Both the position numbers and the translations under genes were made by a program. A model generated the notes under the pieces. It saw nothing but the letters and a program-made list of their open reading frames with translations, made no database searches and was not told the origin of the DNA. From positions 1-43,018 of the forward strand of contig JAJBAW010000022.1 in NCBI GenBank assembly GCA_020532545.1: DNA of 43,018 nucleotides, read 5' to 3'. Position 1 is the first letter of the stretch; the number at the start of each line of letters is the position of its first letter. The stretch comes from Candidatus Cloacimonadota bacterium. Its GTDB lineage: Bacteria; Cloacimonadota; Cloacimonadia; Cloacimonadales; Cloacimonadaceae. Positions 8,650 through 18,073 of this stretch are shown here, piece by piece.

Positions 8650-8886
8650 GGATGAGATAGGCGTAGTGAGTTATTACTACAACATAGCTCAAATCATAAC
8701 ATTATTGCCTGCATCTTCAACCACAATTGTCTTAGCCATTGGCTTGAGATGCAGCATAAATAGATAGTATGAGGCGTAAACCTTTATTACTGGTTTACAG
8801 AGTAGTTTTATTGAACAAGATGGAATTATGAGCAGTTTTCTGCTCGGAGTTATTCCGCAGATCGTTTTAGCTTTTAAGGAGTTACC
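8650..8886 (+). other. Intergenic leader with two short hairpins before the beta-helix gene
   Basis: No credible gene. Two simple hairpins are visible: GTAAACC (8776-8782) with GGTTTAC (8792-8798), followed by a T-rich stretch, and GAGCAG-TTTT-CTGCTC (8830-8845). A ribosome site (AAGGAG) ends just before the ATG at 8887. The first hairpin could be a weak terminator or attenuator separating the peptide from the large exported protein. This is inference from structure only. Confidence 0.4.
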
Positions 8887-11394
8887 ATGAAAACGACATT
8901 TTTCACACTACTGTTAGTATTGGCAGCGTCATTAATGAACGCAGCAAATTATTTTGTAGAGATCCAGTCACCTGAATCTCATGGCGTTGATTACGATGCA
9001 GGATACATTGAAGTATTTGCAGAATTGGATGAGCCTCTTACTTCAATTCAACGCATTGCGATATCGACTGCTTTCAATAATCCACTTTGGGTTACGGGCG
9101 ACGTCATCACAGATAATCTTTATTCCAGCATGTACAGAGTGCAAATACCATATTTAGAAAACACAAGTTATGAAACCCGGGAAGACTGGGTAAGAATAGA
9201 CTTGCAGTACTACAATCCAAATATGCAACAATGGGATTCGTACAGTGGTTCAGACACTTACTTTCATGAACACATTTGCCAATTTGGAGCAATCGCGGTA
9301 AATCCCTGGCAAGATATGATTGACAACACGTCAGACGGTGAGACATTGATCATTGACGTAGGCGAGCACTTAGGCCATTTAGTGCTTGATGATAGACATA
9401 ACTTAACGATAAGTGGTAAAGGCTTTTCTAATACCGTGATAAAGAGCGCAGGGCATAGATCAGCAATATCCATTAGCAATTGCACAAATATAAAAATAAC
9501 GGACTTAACCATCACCAATGGGTTAGCAGATGACGGAGGAGGCCTCTATTGTGTAGGAAGCTCGGTAACTATTGAAAGATGCTTGATTAAAGACAATAGC
9601 ACTCGCCTGATGTATTCTGGACTATTGGTCCCACCTGAGACAAAAGGTGGTGCGATTTATCTCGGCTCTGGTATTTGCGAAGTAAAATCGACCATTATCC
9701 TCGACAACGATGCTGAATTGGCAAAGACTGTTTATGTCGCAGGCGGCTTGCTGAAATTTGATGCCTGCACACTGCTTGAAAGCACAAATGAATCAAATTA
9801 TGAGACTACGGCAGGAAGATTTGAAATCAAGAACAGCATCATATCATCGGCGAATACATCCAACAGCGATTTTGACTATTGCTGTAGCTTCAATCCTGCC
9901 ATAACTCTTTCGGGAGTGAATAATATTAGCACAAACAATCCGATGTTCGTGAACCCCGCTACAGGCGATTACTCCTTGCAAAAAGGCTCACTCTGCATTG
10001 GGCAAGGTCATAACCCGCTATATGATGATGATCTCCTGAATCCGGGTTACAACCAAAACTTGATTACGATTCTGGACGAAACACAGGATATCGGCGCTAT
10101 CAGTTATGAATTGGATAGATACGCAGAGTATTCATTTACGGATGATCCTCAGGGCAACTGGATGTGTTTCCCCGTTGTTGACGACTATTCTGTGGTCAAT
10201 ATTGGCGGATTTCCGTACGCTGCAAATTCCATGAGAGCTTTCTTTTCCCAATATGAGACATATCAAAATTCCCCTATGGATGCAGTTGGTTTTACAGATT
10301 ACGGTCCCCAAGGCTATGATGTTTACTGGCATACGCCCAACTTTACAAAAACCAATCTTATATTTGGCTATAAAGGCTATAAGGCTTTGTTTAACCAAAA
10401 CAGTACCATGAATGAATTTCACGGATATCAGCTTCCTTACTCTACTCCTGTACCCGTCCCAGAACCTGGTAAAGAAACCTGGATAGGATACTTCATCCCC
10501 GCAACTCAGGCGCCTCAGGTTGCCTTCGGTAGCTTTATGGATGAACTGTATTTCATTCAGCATAAAAATTGGACTTTGGCCAGGCTACGTCCCAAACGTG
10601 GAGATCCATGGATTGCGACTTATCAAGGTGGCATAGGCCGACCGACCCTATCTTATGGAGATATGGTGATAGTAAAGAAGTTTGGTGCAAGTGATGGATA
10701 TCCTGAACTTGATGAGTTTACTTGGACATGGTGGCACAAAGTTCGTGAATATACAAGACCAGAAACTGAATATTTCACCTATCAAAAGGCGACCAGTTAT
10801 GAACCAGTATTTGTAGAACTTGACCCTCTATCTACCACAAAGGAACTTGCCGTTATGATAGATGGTGTATGTTACGGAGCGGCCGTAGTTGATGGTAACA
10901 TTATCATGATCCAAGCCTTTATAGACCATCTACCTGATGGAGCGGATATGCAAATAGTGGCTTGGGATGGAGCGAAATCACAGGGTTCTCCTCTTACTTT
11001 GAAAATATATAATCCTGCAACAGATGAATTCTCTTCCAGTGCATCCTTCATGAAGCAAGATTGTGATTTCTACTATGTAAAGCTTGGAGAGAATAATGAA
11101 ACAGAATCTCCAGAGCTCGTGTCTCTATCTGTATCCAATTACCCCAATCCCTTCAATCCCAGCACTACGATATCGTATAGTGTGCCTGTAAATGGGGACA
11201 TCAGGCTTGAGATCTACAATGCCAAAGGACAATTGGTCAATACCCTGGTTAATGAATACAAAGAGCAGGGCAAGCACCAAATTGTCTGGAGTGGAAAAGA
11301 CAAAAACGGCAATCTGGTTTCGTCTGGAATATATTTCTCCCGCGTTGCGTCAGGTAGAAAATCCTTGACCAACAAGATGCTACTGATGAAGTAG
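8887..11394 (+). CDS. Exported right-handed beta-helix protein with FlgD-like sorting domain
   Basis: 835 residues. Signal peptide about 1-20 (LLLVLAASLMNAA). Residues about 165-335 carry beta-helix rungs of the kind found in pectate-lyase-fold proteins (NLTISGKGF, KITDLTITNG, GGGLYC, GGAIYLGSG). A large region without a family I recognise follows (about 400-740), rich in Trp and Tyr. The last 88 residues are a FlgD-like/Por sorting tail (NYPNPFNPSTTI, YNAKGQLVNTLV, GIYFSRV, MLLMK). The 75 bases around 11279-11353 in the tail are identical to the tails of the next two genes. Probably a cell-surface or secreted adhesin-like or carbohydrate-binding protein; no catalytic residues could be assigned. 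Confidence 0.8.
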   Translation: MKTTFFTLLLVLAASLMNAANYFVEIQSPESHGVDYDAGYIEVFAELDEPLTSIQRIAISTAFNNPLWVTGDVITDNLYSSMYRVQIPYLENTSYETREDWVRIDLQYYNPNMQQWDSYSGSDTYFHEHICQFGAIAVNPWQDMIDNTSDGETLIIDVGEHLGHLVLDDRHNLTISGKGFSNTVIKSAGHRSAISISNCTNIKITDLTITNGLADDGGGLYCVGSSVTIERCLIKDNSTRLMYSGLLVPPETKGGAIYLGSGICEVKSTIILDNDAELAKTVYVAGGLLKFDACTLLESTNESNYETTAGRFEIKNSIISSANTSNSDFDYCCSFNPAITLSGVNNISTNNPMFVNPATGDYSLQKGSLCIGQGHNPLYDDDLLNPGYNQNLITILDETQDIGAISYELDRYAEYSFTDDPQGNWMCFPVVDDYSVVNIGGFPYAANSMRAFFSQYETYQNSPMDAVGFTDYGPQGYDVYWHTPNFTKTNLIFGYKGYKALFNQNSTMNEFHGYQLPYSTPVPVPEPGKETWIGYFIPATQAPQVAFGSFMDELYFIQHKNWTLARLRPKRGDPWIATYQGGIGRPTLSYGDMVIVKKFGASDGYPELDEFTWTWWHKVREYTRPETEYFTYQKATSYEPVFVELDPLSTTKELAVMIDGVCYGAAVVDGNIIMIQAFIDHLPDGADMQIVAWDGAKSQGSPLTLKIYNPATDEFSSSASFMKQDCDFYYVKLGENNETESPELVSLSVSNYPNPFNPSTTISYSVPVNGDIRLEIYNAKGQLVNTLVNEYKEQGKHQIVWSGKDKNGNLVSSGIYFSRVASGRKSLTNKMLLMK

Positions 11395-11406
11395 GAAAAC
11401 TAAATA

Positions 11407-11437
11407 GTATGGAGCGGTGACATATACCGCTCCATAC
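11407..11437 (+). other. Intercistronic hairpin, copy 1
   Basis: A perfect 12-bp stem (GTATGGAGCGGT, 11407-11418, with its complement 11426-11437) is followed by CCCAAAAAG rather than a T run. It lies 20 bases before the next start codon. Lacking a U tract, it is more likely an RNA-stability or attenuation element than a full terminator. Confidence 0.6.
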
Positions 11438-11457
11438 CCAAAAAGAATTGAGGTAAG

Positions 11458-13848
11458 ATGAAGAGATTCTCTATTATAATCATGCTGCTGATGCCCCTTG
11501 CTGTCTTTTGTATAACCAGGAATGTTGCCTTGGATGGAACCCAATCCTATATATCCATTCAGACGGCTATCAATGAAGCCCAAAGCGGGGATATGATCCT
11601 GGTTCATCCCGGAAGATATATGGAGAATATAGATATATCCGGTAAAAGTGATATCACCCTGGCATCGTTTGAATATACCACAGCCGATACCAGCTATATC
11701 AGTAGCACCATCATTGATGGCAGTGCTGGCAATACCTCCACTATCATCTGTTATGAATACACGAACAATTGCACGATCTCAGGCTTTTCGATAACGGGGG
11801 GTCAGGGATACGATTTTCATTCCGGGCAAGTTCCCTATCAGATTACCGGAGGCGGAATCATCATATACAAGAACAATTCGATAACAATCAAAAACTTGAA
11901 TGTTTTTGGCAACCACGCCGCAAGCGGAGGTGGAATTAGTATCGGAGCTCCAAATTCGGTTCTCTTATCTGGAGTAAATATTTACAATAACTATGCCCGC
12001 TATTTGGGGGGAGGCATAGGTATGGGTAGCCATCCCACCAGCGGTGAGCCTAATCTGATCTTCAGTCAAATCAATCGTTGTAGTATCTATAACAATTTCG
12101 CAGAATGGGGAATGGATATTCATTGGCATTACACTCATGGCGGCACCCTGGATATATATCTGAAAAAGTTCACCGTTCCCCAGTGGGAAAAGTATTTTGC
12201 CGACTATTTTGATTACGGCCCCCACCCCAGTCCCTACACTGTATTTGATATTCAGGAAGCCTATCTGGAGCCGCTTGATGCAGATTTTTACGTAAGCCCG
12301 GATGGAGATGATGACAATGATGGCCTTGGTCCAGCCAGTCCGCTGAAAACCCCGGCTTTGGCCATGCAGAGGATCGCCTCCAATCCGCAAAACCCCAGAA
12401 CCGTGCACCTAATGGCCGGTGAGCATCATAATCTCTTTGGGGGAGAATATCTTGCCATAGCCATCAAGGATTACACGAGCTTGCAGGGGGTATCGGAAAG
12501 TCAGAGCAGGATATATGCTGAAAATATGATAAGCGGCACCGCAGTAATCACGATGGGCACGGAACGCTATGGCATGAAGCTAAAGAATCTGTCCATTTCC
12601 ACATCCAATGCTGCGGCTATATACTCTTGGGATGTCTTTGATTGTCTGCTTGAGAATGTTTGCATTGAGAATTGCACCGTAGATCATTATTTGTTTTTTT
12701 TCGGACAGGGCAAGAGCACCTATACCATGAAAAACATTACGATGCGTGGCAATACCAGCACTTACTCAAACTTCGGCCTGGCCCTCTCGGGCCGCATTAT
12801 CACCCTGGACAAGATCACGATGATAGACAATCAGACTCCCAGTCTTCCAGTATCTGAATTCAACCAGAGATGCGGTGGCTTTGACATTGATATTTTTGAT
12901 AAGCTGACTATTCGCAACAGCAAGTTTATCAATAATACCCATTATTCTGTGGATGGGTTGGCCAATTTCCGAGTCTCGGGCTGGAGTAGGCCATTTGTAG
13001 AGAAAGTCTTGCTTGAAAACTGCCTTTTTGCCTTTAACCATACCTATGGCGGAGCAAGAGACATTCGTTTAACTAAGTTAGCAGAGCTAAATATCGTTAA
13101 TTGCACTTTCGTCAATAACGTCGGCACTTATCCTGATTTTCTTTTGACCGATACCTATTCTAACCGAATTGTCAACAGCATCTTCAGCAACAACAATGCT
13201 GCGTATGATATCGCAGCGGTGAATAACACAGTAATCGAAAACTGCCTTTTTTCGAAGACTAACAATATCTACAGAACCTACGATGGGCTGCCTTTGAACT
13301 GGGGCTTGGACAATATCATCGGGACCGATCCACTATTCAGCGGCACCGATCCTGCCCTGGCCAGTTCATACTGCCTTTTTTCGGATGAGATCAATGGTTA
13401 TTCCCCGGCTATTGATGCAGGTACCACGGACCCTGCCATTCTGCCTTATGGCTATACTATACCTCAGTATGATGTCTTCGGTTTTCACCGCTTGTATGGA
13501 AATGGAATCGATATAGGTTGCTGTGAATCTCAAGGCTATACAGGTGTGGAAGAAGAGACAATCCCGGCAGTAGCTGAGCTGCAGCTATCAAATTATCCCA
13601 ATCCCTTCAATCCGAGCACTACGATATCATATAGCGTGCCTGCAAATGCAGACATCCGGCTTGAGATCTACAATGCCAAAGGACAATTGGTCAATGCCCT
13701 GGTTAATGAATACAAAGAGCAGGGCAAGTACCAGATTGTCTGGAGTGGAAAAGACAAAAACGGCAATCTGGTTTCGTCTGGAATATATTTCTCCCGCGTT
13801 GCGTCAGGTGGAAAATCCTTGACCTGCAAGATGCTCTTGATGAAATAG
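11458..13848 (+). CDS. Exported beta-helix (DUF1565-like) protein with FlgD-like sorting domain, tandem copy 1
   Basis: 796 residues. Signal peptide about 1-18 (MKRFSIIIMLLMPLAVFC). The first half opens like nitrous-oxide-accessory NosD/pectate-lyase-fold proteins (IQTAINEAQSGDMILVHPG, DITLASF, GGGISIG). A second helix block starts near residue 279 with FYVSPDGDDDNDGLGPASP, a DUF1565-like signature, and continues with NCTF/NCLF rungs to about 640. The tail from about 708 is the FlgD-like sorting domain (NYPNPFNPSTTI, SSGIYFSRV, KMLLMK). Start fixed by GAGGTAAG just upstream. Surface location is inferred. No enzymatic residues could be assigned; a passive surface or binding role is as likely as a lyase. 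Confidence 0.8.
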   Translation: MKRFSIIIMLLMPLAVFCITRNVALDGTQSYISIQTAINEAQSGDMILVHPGRYMENIDISGKSDITLASFEYTTADTSYISSTIIDGSAGNTSTIICYEYTNNCTISGFSITGGQGYDFHSGQVPYQITGGGIIIYKNNSITIKNLNVFGNHAASGGGISIGAPNSVLLSGVNIYNNYARYLGGGIGMGSHPTSGEPNLIFSQINRCSIYNNFAEWGMDIHWHYTHGGTLDIYLKKFTVPQWEKYFADYFDYGPHPSPYTVFDIQEAYLEPLDADFYVSPDGDDDNDGLGPASPLKTPALAMQRIASNPQNPRTVHLMAGEHHNLFGGEYLAIAIKDYTSLQGVSESQSRIYAENMISGTAVITMGTERYGMKLKNLSISTSNAAAIYSWDVFDCLLENVCIENCTVDHYLFFFGQGKSTYTMKNITMRGNTSTYSNFGLALSGRIITLDKITMIDNQTPSLPVSEFNQRCGGFDIDIFDKLTIRNSKFINNTHYSVDGLANFRVSGWSRPFVEKVLLENCLFAFNHTYGGARDIRLTKLAELNIVNCTFVNNVGTYPDFLLTDTYSNRIVNSIFSNNNAAYDIAAVNNTVIENCLFSKTNNIYRTYDGLPLNWGLDNIIGTDPLFSGTDPALASSYCLFSDEINGYSPAIDAGTTDPAILPYGYTIPQYDVFGFHRLYGNGIDIGCCESQGYTGVEEETIPAVAELQLSNYPNPFNPSTTISYSVPANADIRLEIYNAKGQLVNALVNEYKEQGKYQIVWSGKDKNGNLVSSGIYFSRVASGGKSLTCKMLLMK

Positions 13849-13860
13849 GAAAACTAAATA

Positions 13861-13891
13861 GTATGGAGCGGTGACATATACCGCTCCATAC
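13861..13891 (+). other. Intercistronic hairpin, copy 2
   Basis: Same 12-bp stem as at 11407-11437 (arms 13861-13872 and 13880-13891), duplicated with the unit and again placed about 20 bases before a start codon and without a T run. Confidence 0.6.
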
Positions 13892-13910
13892 CCAAAATAA
13901 TTGAGGTAAG

Positions 13911-16301
13911 ATGAAGAGATTCTCTATTATAATCATGCTGCTGATGCCCCTTGCTGTCTTTTGTATAACCAGGAATGTTGCCTTGGATGGAACCCAATCC
14001 TATATATCCATTCAGACGGCTATCAATGAAGCCCAAAGCGGGGATATGATCCTGGTTCATCCCGGAAGATATATGGAGAATATAGATATATCCGGTAAAA
14101 GTGATATCACCCTGGCATCGTTTGAATATACCACAGCCGATACCAGCTATATCAGTAGCACCATCATTGATGGCAGTGCTGGCAATACCTCCACTATCAT
14201 CTGTTATGAATACACGAACAATTGCACGATCTCAGGCTTTTCGATAACGGGGGGTCAGGGATACGATTTTCATTCCGGGCAAGTTCCCTATCAGATTACC
14301 GGAGGCGGAATCATCATATACAAGAACAATTCGATAACAATCAAAAACTTGAATGTTTTTGGCAACCACGCCGCAAGCGGAGGTGGAATTAGTATCGGAG
14401 CTCCAAATTCGGTTCTCTTATCTGGAGTAAATATTTACAATAACTATGCCCGCTATTTGGGGGGAGGCATAGGTATGGGTAGCCATCCCACCAGCGGTGA
14501 GCCTAATCTGATCTTCAGTCAAATCAATCGTTGTAGTATCTATAACAATTTCGCAGAATGGGGAATGGATATTCATTGGCATTACACTCATGGCGGCACC
14601 CTGGATATATATCTGAAAAAGTTCACCGTTCCCCAGTGGGAAAAGTATTTTGCCGACTATTTTGATTACGGCCCCCACCCCAGTCCCTACACTGTATTTG
14701 ATATTCAGGAAGCCTATCTGGAGCCGCTTGATGCAGATTTTTACGTAAGCCCGGATGGAGATGATGACAATGATGGCCTTGGTCCAGCCAGTCCGCTGAA
14801 AACCCCGGCTTTGGCCATGCAGAGGATCGCCTCCAATCCGCAAAACCCCAGAACCGTGCACCTAATGGCCGGTGAGCATCATAATCTCTTTGGGGGAGAA
14901 TATCTTGCCATAGCCATCAAGGATTACACGAGCTTGCAGGGGGTATCGGAAAGTCAGAGCAGGATATATGCTGAAAATATGATAAGCGGCACCGCAGTAA
15001 TCACGATGGGCACGGAACGCTATGGCATGAAGCTAAAGAATCTGTCCATTTCCACATCCAATGCTGCGGCTATATACTCTTGGGATGTCTTTGATTGTCT
15101 GCTTGAGAATGTTTGCATTGAGAATTGCACCGTAGATCATTATTTGTTTTTTTTCGGACAGGGCAAGAGCACCTATACCATGAAAAACATTACGATGCGT
15201 GGCAATACCAGCACTTACTCAAACTTCGGCCTGGCCCTCTCGGGCCGCATTATCACCCTGGACAAGATCACGATGATAGACAATCAGACTCCCAGTCTTC
15301 CAGTATCTGAATTCAACCAGAGATGCGGTGGCTTTGACATTGATATTTTTGATAAGCTGACTATTCGCAACAGCAAGTTTATCAATAATACCCATTATTC
15401 TGTGGATGGGTTGGCCAATTTCCGAGTCTCGGGCTGGAGTAGGCCATTTGTAGAGAAAGTCTTGCTTGAAAACTGCCTTTTTGCCTTTAACCATACCTAT
15501 GGCGGAGCAAGAGACATTCGTTTAACTAAGTTAGCAGAGCTAAATATCGTTAATTGCACTTTCGTCAATAACGTCGGCACTTATCCTGATTTTCTTTTGA
15601 CCGATACCTATTCTAACCGAATTGTCAACAGCATCTTCAGCAACAACAATGCTGCGTATGATATCGCAGCGGTGAATAACACAGTAATCGAAAACTGCCT
15701 TTTTTCGAAGACTAACAATATCTACAGAACCTACGATGGGCTGCCTTTGAACTGGGGCTTGGACAATATCATCGGGACCGATCCACTATTCAGCGGCACC
15801 GATCCTGCCCTGGCCAGTTCATACTGCCTTTTTTCGGATGAGATCAATGGTTATTCCCCGGCTATTGATGCAGGTACCACGGACCCTGCCATTCTGCCTT
15901 ATGGCTATACTATACCTCAGTATGATGTCTTCGGTTTTCACCGCTTGTATGGAAATGGAATCGATATAGGTTGCTGTGAATCTCAAGGCTATACAGGTGT
16001 GGAAGAAGAGACAATCCCGGCAGTAGCTGAGCTGCAGCTATCAAATTATCCCAATCCCTTCAATCCGAGCACTACGATATCATATAGCGTGCCTGCAAAT
16101 GCAGACATCCGGCTTGAGATCTACAATGCCAAAGGACAATTGGTCAATGCCCTGGTTAATGAATACAAAGAGCAGGGCAAGTACCAGATTGTCTGGAGTG
16201 GAAAAGACAAAAACGGCAATCTGGTTTCGTCTGGAATATATTTCTCCCGCGTTGCGTCAGGTGGAAAATCCTTGACCCGCAAGATGCTGTTGATGAAATA
16301 A
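13911..16301 (+). CDS. Exported beta-helix (DUF1565-like) protein with FlgD-like sorting domain, tandem copy 2
   Basis: 796 residues, identical in protein sequence to the gene at 11458-13848 except Cys to Arg in the last ten residues (LTRKMLLMK instead of LTCKMLLMK). Domain order is the same: signal peptide, two beta-helix blocks, DUF1565-like signature near 279, FlgD-like tail. After the stop codon the flank differs from that of copy 1, marking the end of the duplicated unit. It is the last gene of the module 2 cluster. The 95 bases to the next gene contain only a weak TCTCC/GGAGA dyad. Confidence 0.8.
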   Translation: MKRFSIIIMLLMPLAVFCITRNVALDGTQSYISIQTAINEAQSGDMILVHPGRYMENIDISGKSDITLASFEYTTADTSYISSTIIDGSAGNTSTIICYEYTNNCTISGFSITGGQGYDFHSGQVPYQITGGGIIIYKNNSITIKNLNVFGNHAASGGGISIGAPNSVLLSGVNIYNNYARYLGGGIGMGSHPTSGEPNLIFSQINRCSIYNNFAEWGMDIHWHYTHGGTLDIYLKKFTVPQWEKYFADYFDYGPHPSPYTVFDIQEAYLEPLDADFYVSPDGDDDNDGLGPASPLKTPALAMQRIASNPQNPRTVHLMAGEHHNLFGGEYLAIAIKDYTSLQGVSESQSRIYAENMISGTAVITMGTERYGMKLKNLSISTSNAAAIYSWDVFDCLLENVCIENCTVDHYLFFFGQGKSTYTMKNITMRGNTSTYSNFGLALSGRIITLDKITMIDNQTPSLPVSEFNQRCGGFDIDIFDKLTIRNSKFINNTHYSVDGLANFRVSGWSRPFVEKVLLENCLFAFNHTYGGARDIRLTKLAELNIVNCTFVNNVGTYPDFLLTDTYSNRIVNSIFSNNNAAYDIAAVNNTVIENCLFSKTNNIYRTYDGLPLNWGLDNIIGTDPLFSGTDPALASSYCLFSDEINGYSPAIDAGTTDPAILPYGYTIPQYDVFGFHRLYGNGIDIGCCESQGYTGVEEETIPAVAELQLSNYPNPFNPSTTISYSVPANADIRLEIYNAKGQLVNALVNEYKEQGKYQIVWSGKDKNGNLVSSGIYFSRVASGGKSLTRKMLLMK

Positions 16302-16396
16302 GATGCTCAAGCATAATCTCCAAACAAGCCGGAGACTGGCTCCCTTCTTTTGCACAAAAAACTTGACTCCAAGCAAGTCTTTGATAAAGGTGAGTC

Positions 16397-17746
16397 ATGA
16401 AGAAAATCCTTTTTGCGGCATTAAATAGCAGTTGGAGTCAATCCAATCTGGCCTTTTACTATCTCAGGGAAATGATCCGGGATTTGGACTACGAAAGCAT
16501 CTTGAAATCCTACACCTTAAAAGAGCCCCTGATGCAGGTGATGGATGATATCTATCTGCAGCAGGCGGAGATCATCTGCTTTTCGGCTTATATCTGGAAT
16601 AGGGTCTTTTTGCAGAGTCTGCATCGGGAACTCGGCAAGATCTTACCGGAGGCTATCTTTGTGATCGGCGGGCCGGAAGCCGGGCATTTTAAGAACATCA
16701 AGAATACCATGGTGATCGAAGGTGCGGGAGAAGCGGCTTTTAGAGAGCTGGCACTAAAGGACTTTTCGCTCAAAGATGGCGCTCAGCTCTGTGCAAACCC
16801 ACTGCCTCTGAATAAGGTTCCTTTCCCTTATCGGGAAGAAGACAAAGTCGATCTGGAAGATCATCTGGTCTATTACGAATGCTATCGAGGCTGTCCTTAT
16901 CACTGTGCATATTGCCTTTCGGCCAATGACAATCGGAACGAACCCAGATTTGAGCTGCCCCAGGACAAGGATCTGCTCTATCAGGAACTGGATACAATCT
17001 GTAAACTAAGACCCCGCACCATCAAGTTTATCGACCGCAGTTTCAATGTGCAAAAGGACCTGGCTCAGGCGATCTGGCACTATGCTATCCAGCACGGGGA
17101 GGGACAGGAATTTCACTTTGAGATCTATCCTGATCTCTTGGATGAACAGGATCTCAAGATCATGGAGCAGGCACCAGAAGGCAGAATCCGCTTTGAAGTA
17201 GGGATTCAGAGTATAGATCCCAAGGTGCTGGAGAGCTGTGGCCGGTATTCCGCTTGGGAGAAGAGTAAAGCCGCCTTGATCGCTTTGAAAGCAAGGACCA
17301 GTATCCGCATACATGCAGATCTCATCGCTGGCTTGCCAGGAGAAGATTATGATTCGGTGCTGCGCGGGCTGGATGAGCTCTGCGCTTGCGAGCCAGCCGC
17401 TGTGCAATTGGGCAGTTTGAAAATCCTGCCCAATACGCCGATGCAAGCGATCGCCAAAGCCAAGAATTACCTCTGGCTGGACAATCCACCCTATCAGGTA
17501 CTGGCATCAGATGCGCTGTCTTTCGAGGAAATGGGTAGCTTGGACGATTTTGCCCATCTGCTGAGTTTGTATTGGAATAAGGAAGAATATCCTGAGCTCT
17601 GGCATGAGCTATTGCAGAAATACCCGGCTTCAGAGATTCTCACTGCTTTAAAGGATATACATATCAAGAATGATATGCCTCTGCACAGCATCTCCAAAAA
17701 GCGGCGGGCTGAGGTGATGGAGATTTTGTCAGATCGCTTGCTTTGA
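16397..17746 (+). CDS. B12-binding-type radical SAM protein (DUF4080-like C-terminus)
   Basis: 449 residues. Residues 1-125 look like a cobalamin-binding-type Rossmann domain (ICFSAYIWN, FVIGGPEAGH, VIEGAGEAAFREL). The radical SAM domain follows, with the cluster motif Cys166-x3-Cys170-x2-Cys173 (CPYHCAYC), then IKFIDRSFN, RFEVGIQS and HADLIAGLPGE, which are typical SAM-binding strands. The C-terminal 80 residues resemble the DUF4080 tail of this subfamily. The reaction is unknown; family members include methyltransferases and cyclases. It is a single gene in plus orientation after the exported-protein cluster, with AAAGGTGAG as ribosome site. Its richer GC and absence of a signal peptide suggest it belongs to the housekeeping part. 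Confidence 0.85.
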   Translation: MKKILFAALNSSWSQSNLAFYYLREMIRDLDYESILKSYTLKEPLMQVMDDIYLQQAEIICFSAYIWNRVFLQSLHRELGKILPEAIFVIGGPEAGHFKNIKNTMVIEGAGEAAFRELALKDFSLKDGAQLCANPLPLNKVPFPYREEDKVDLEDHLVYYECYRGCPYHCAYCLSANDNRNEPRFELPQDKDLLYQELDTICKLRPRTIKFIDRSFNVQKDLAQAIWHYAIQHGEGQEFHFEIYPDLLDEQDLKIMEQAPEGRIRFEVGIQSIDPKVLESCGRYSAWEKSKAALIALKARTSIRIHADLIAGLPGEDYDSVLRGLDELCACEPAAVQLGSLKILPNTPMQAIAKAKNYLWLDNPPYQVLASDALSFEEMGSLDDFAHLLSLYWNKEEYPELWHELLQKYPASEILTALKDIHIKNDMPLHSISKKRRAEVMEILSDRLL

Positions 17747-17757
17747 GGGGGGGGGGT

Positions 17758-17963
17758 GCTGGATTGGATACGTCTCGTGTCCAGTGAAACCTACAAGTTA
17801 CAAGTTACAAGTTACAAGTTGCCAGGGCTGGATTGGATACGTCTCGTGTCCAGTGAAAACTACAAGTTACAAGTTGCCAAGGCTGGATTGGATACGTCTC
17901 GTGTCCAGTGAAAACTACAAGTTACAAGTTGCCAGGGCTGGATTGGATACGTCTCGTGTCCAG
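17758..17963. repeat. Nested tandem repeats: four 55-bp-type units with internal 7-bp repeats
   Basis: Four units start at 17758, 17827, 17882 and 17937, each opening GCTGGATTGGATACG then TCTCGTGTCCAGT. Periods are 69, 55 and 55 bases; the first unit is 14 bases longer because the inner 7-mer ACAAGTT occurs four times instead of two. Each unit can fold GGATACG-TCT-CGTGTCC. The array follows a run of ten G (17747-17756) just after the radical SAM stop codon. It is not CRISPR: the pieces between the repeats are themselves repeats. Confidence 0.9.
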
Positions 17964-17980
17964 TAAGACCGGAGGTCTTA
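17964..17980. other. Short hairpin at the end of the tandem repeat array
   Basis: TAAGACC (17964-17970), loop GGA, GGTCTTA (17974-17980): a perfect 7-bp stem directly after the last repeat unit. No T run follows, so it is not a clear terminator. Confidence 0.4.
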
Positions 17981-18073
17981 GAGAAAGTTACTCACAAGCT
18001 CAAAAAGCAGCTCAAAAGTAGCTCCCCAACTCAGTTTGCCGAAAAACCGCCACAAAAAGAGAGCAGGTTCTGG

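Larger units (their letters stand above)
11395..16301. repeat. Tandem duplication of a 2.45-kb unit (hairpin plus beta-helix gene)
   Basis: Two units in direct tandem: about 11395-13847 and 13848-16300, with start codons 2453 bases apart. The two genes read as identical until the last roughly 25 bases, and the leaders differ by one small indel (CCCAAAAAG against CCCAAAAT). The unit boundary falls at the 3' end of the sorting-domain sequence. A near-identical sorting domain also ends the gene before the repeat, which suggests unequal recombination between sorting-domain ends. Confidence 0.9.

Noticed and set aside
11965-12408. 147-codon minus-strand frame repeated at 14418-14861
   Set aside because: Its repetition merely follows the tandem duplication of the sense gene; no independent evidence.
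16302-16396. Terminator or promoter between the last beta-helix gene and the radical SAM gene
   Set aside because: Only a 5-bp TCTCC/GGAGA dyad and a TTGACT whose -10 would overlap the start codon; too weak to list.
17758-17963. CRISPR-like array of four 28-base repeats
   Set aside because: The intervening pieces are nearly identical to one another and made of a 7-mer repeat; spacers should be unique. No cas gene is nearby.
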